Source: Thiobacillus sp. (GTDB lineage: Bacteria > Pseudomonadota > Gammaproteobacteria > Burkholderiales > Thiobacillaceae). Taken from it: a DNA stretch of 5,610 bases. Under the pieces are notes generated by a model that worked only from the letters and a program-made list of their open reading frames with translations, searched no databases and had not been told where the DNA came from. Below are positions 5,398 through 5,610 of the stretch, piece after piece (position 1 is the first letter of the stretch; each line of letters opens with the position of its first letter). The position numbers and the translations under genes are program-made. Location: NCBI GenBank assembly GCA_011391285.1, contig JAABQU010000058.1, forward strand, positions 1 through 5,610. The letters run 5' to 3'.

Positions 5398-5610
5398 AGT
5401 GCGCTGCCGTGTTGCTGGCGGTGCTGTTGAATCGCCTGCTGCAAATCCCTTTCACGTATCAGCCCGTCCTGTGGCAACTCGCCCTGGCACAAGGGGCGAT
5501 TGCCGCTGTACTGAGTTATCTCTGGCGACAGCCCGCGTGGTGGCCTCCCCTGCATCTCGTTTTCCTTCCCGCCATCCTGCTGGCCCGGCAGTTGAACCTG
5601 CCCGCCGGGG
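5352..5610 (+). CDS. Membrane protein, N-terminal part (3' end outside window)
   Basis: An open frame starting ATGATG at 5352/5355 stays open to the window end (86 codons plus one base). The frame is closed by a TGA at 5316, so no longer start is available except a CTG at 5340. After a basic N-terminus (MMTRRLP) come about three hydrophobic stretches: roughly 13-32 (LIIQCAAVLLAVLL), 39-58 (VLWQLALAQGAIAAVLSYLW) and 65-83 (PPLHLVFLPAILLARQL). A QPAWW turn separates the last two. This indicates a polytopic inner-membrane protein or a membrane-anchored enzyme. It resembles, from memory only, the N-terminal membrane part of beta-proteobacterial proteins annotated as SAM-dependent methyltransferases. 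No methyltransferase motif is visible in this part, so I give no function. The Shine-Dalgarno is weak, and the 19-base gap to flhC suggests coupling or shared transcription. It does not look like MotA. Confidence 0.7.
   Translation, partial: MMTRRLPVSLQSLIIQCAAVLLAVLLNRLLQIPFTYQPVLWQLALAQGAIAAVLSYLWRQPAWWPPLHLVFLPAILLARQLNLPAG

Noticed and set aside
4757..5455. Open frame on the minus strand (about 232 codons) opposite flhC
   Set aside because: It mirrors flhC and the start of the next gene, both with family features or membrane-segment patterns. The antisense translation shows none.

Overview
The window reads as chromosomal DNA of a flagellated beta-proteobacterium, with a gamma-proteobacterium less likely. 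The evidence is the GC-rich, strongly codon-phased coding sequence, the presence of the FlhD/FlhC flagellar master regulator (a pair essentially limited to beta- and gamma-proteobacteria), and an rfbB-A-C-D order of dTDP-rhamnose genes. I cannot name the genus. All recognisable genes lie on the + strand. I see no mobile element, CRISPR array, tRNA or rRNA.

Positions 1-2649 hold the dTDP-L-rhamnose pathway: the 3' end of rfbB (4,6-dehydratase), then rfbA (thymidylyltransferase), rfbC (3,5-epimerase) and rfbD (4-keto reductase). The genes are almost fused: rfbB and rfbA are 2 nt apart, rfbA and rfbC share one base (TGATG), and rfbC and rfbD overlap by 4 bases (GTGA). This looks like one translationally coupled transcript turning glucose-1-phosphate and dTTP into dTDP-rhamnose. 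After 34 nt comes a bifunctional mannose-1-phosphate guanylyltransferase/mannose-6-phosphate isomerase (2684-4105) that supplies GDP-mannose. Together the block feeds a surface polysaccharide (O-antigen or exopolysaccharide).

Positions 4106-4413 are a gap of about 308 bases without a convincing gene. It contains at least five inverted repeats and becomes AT-rich towards flhD. It must hold the end of the sugar-nucleotide transcript and the promoter/leader of flhDC, and it is the most interesting non-coding part of the window.

Positions 4414-5332 encode flhD and flhC, which form the FlhD4C2 activator of class II flagellar genes. FlhC keeps its four zinc-binding cysteines. FlhD lacks the cysteine that forms the inter-subunit disulphide in E. 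coli. Nineteen bases after flhC, a new membrane protein begins (5352) and runs off the window. It is not motA, the common neighbour of flhDC. Its start codons lie inside two mutually exclusive inverted repeats.

Most of the window is ordinary and well understood. I found no clearly new biological system. The candidates for a second look are the structured flhDC leader, the FlhD C65S substitution, and the start-codon hairpins of the last gene.
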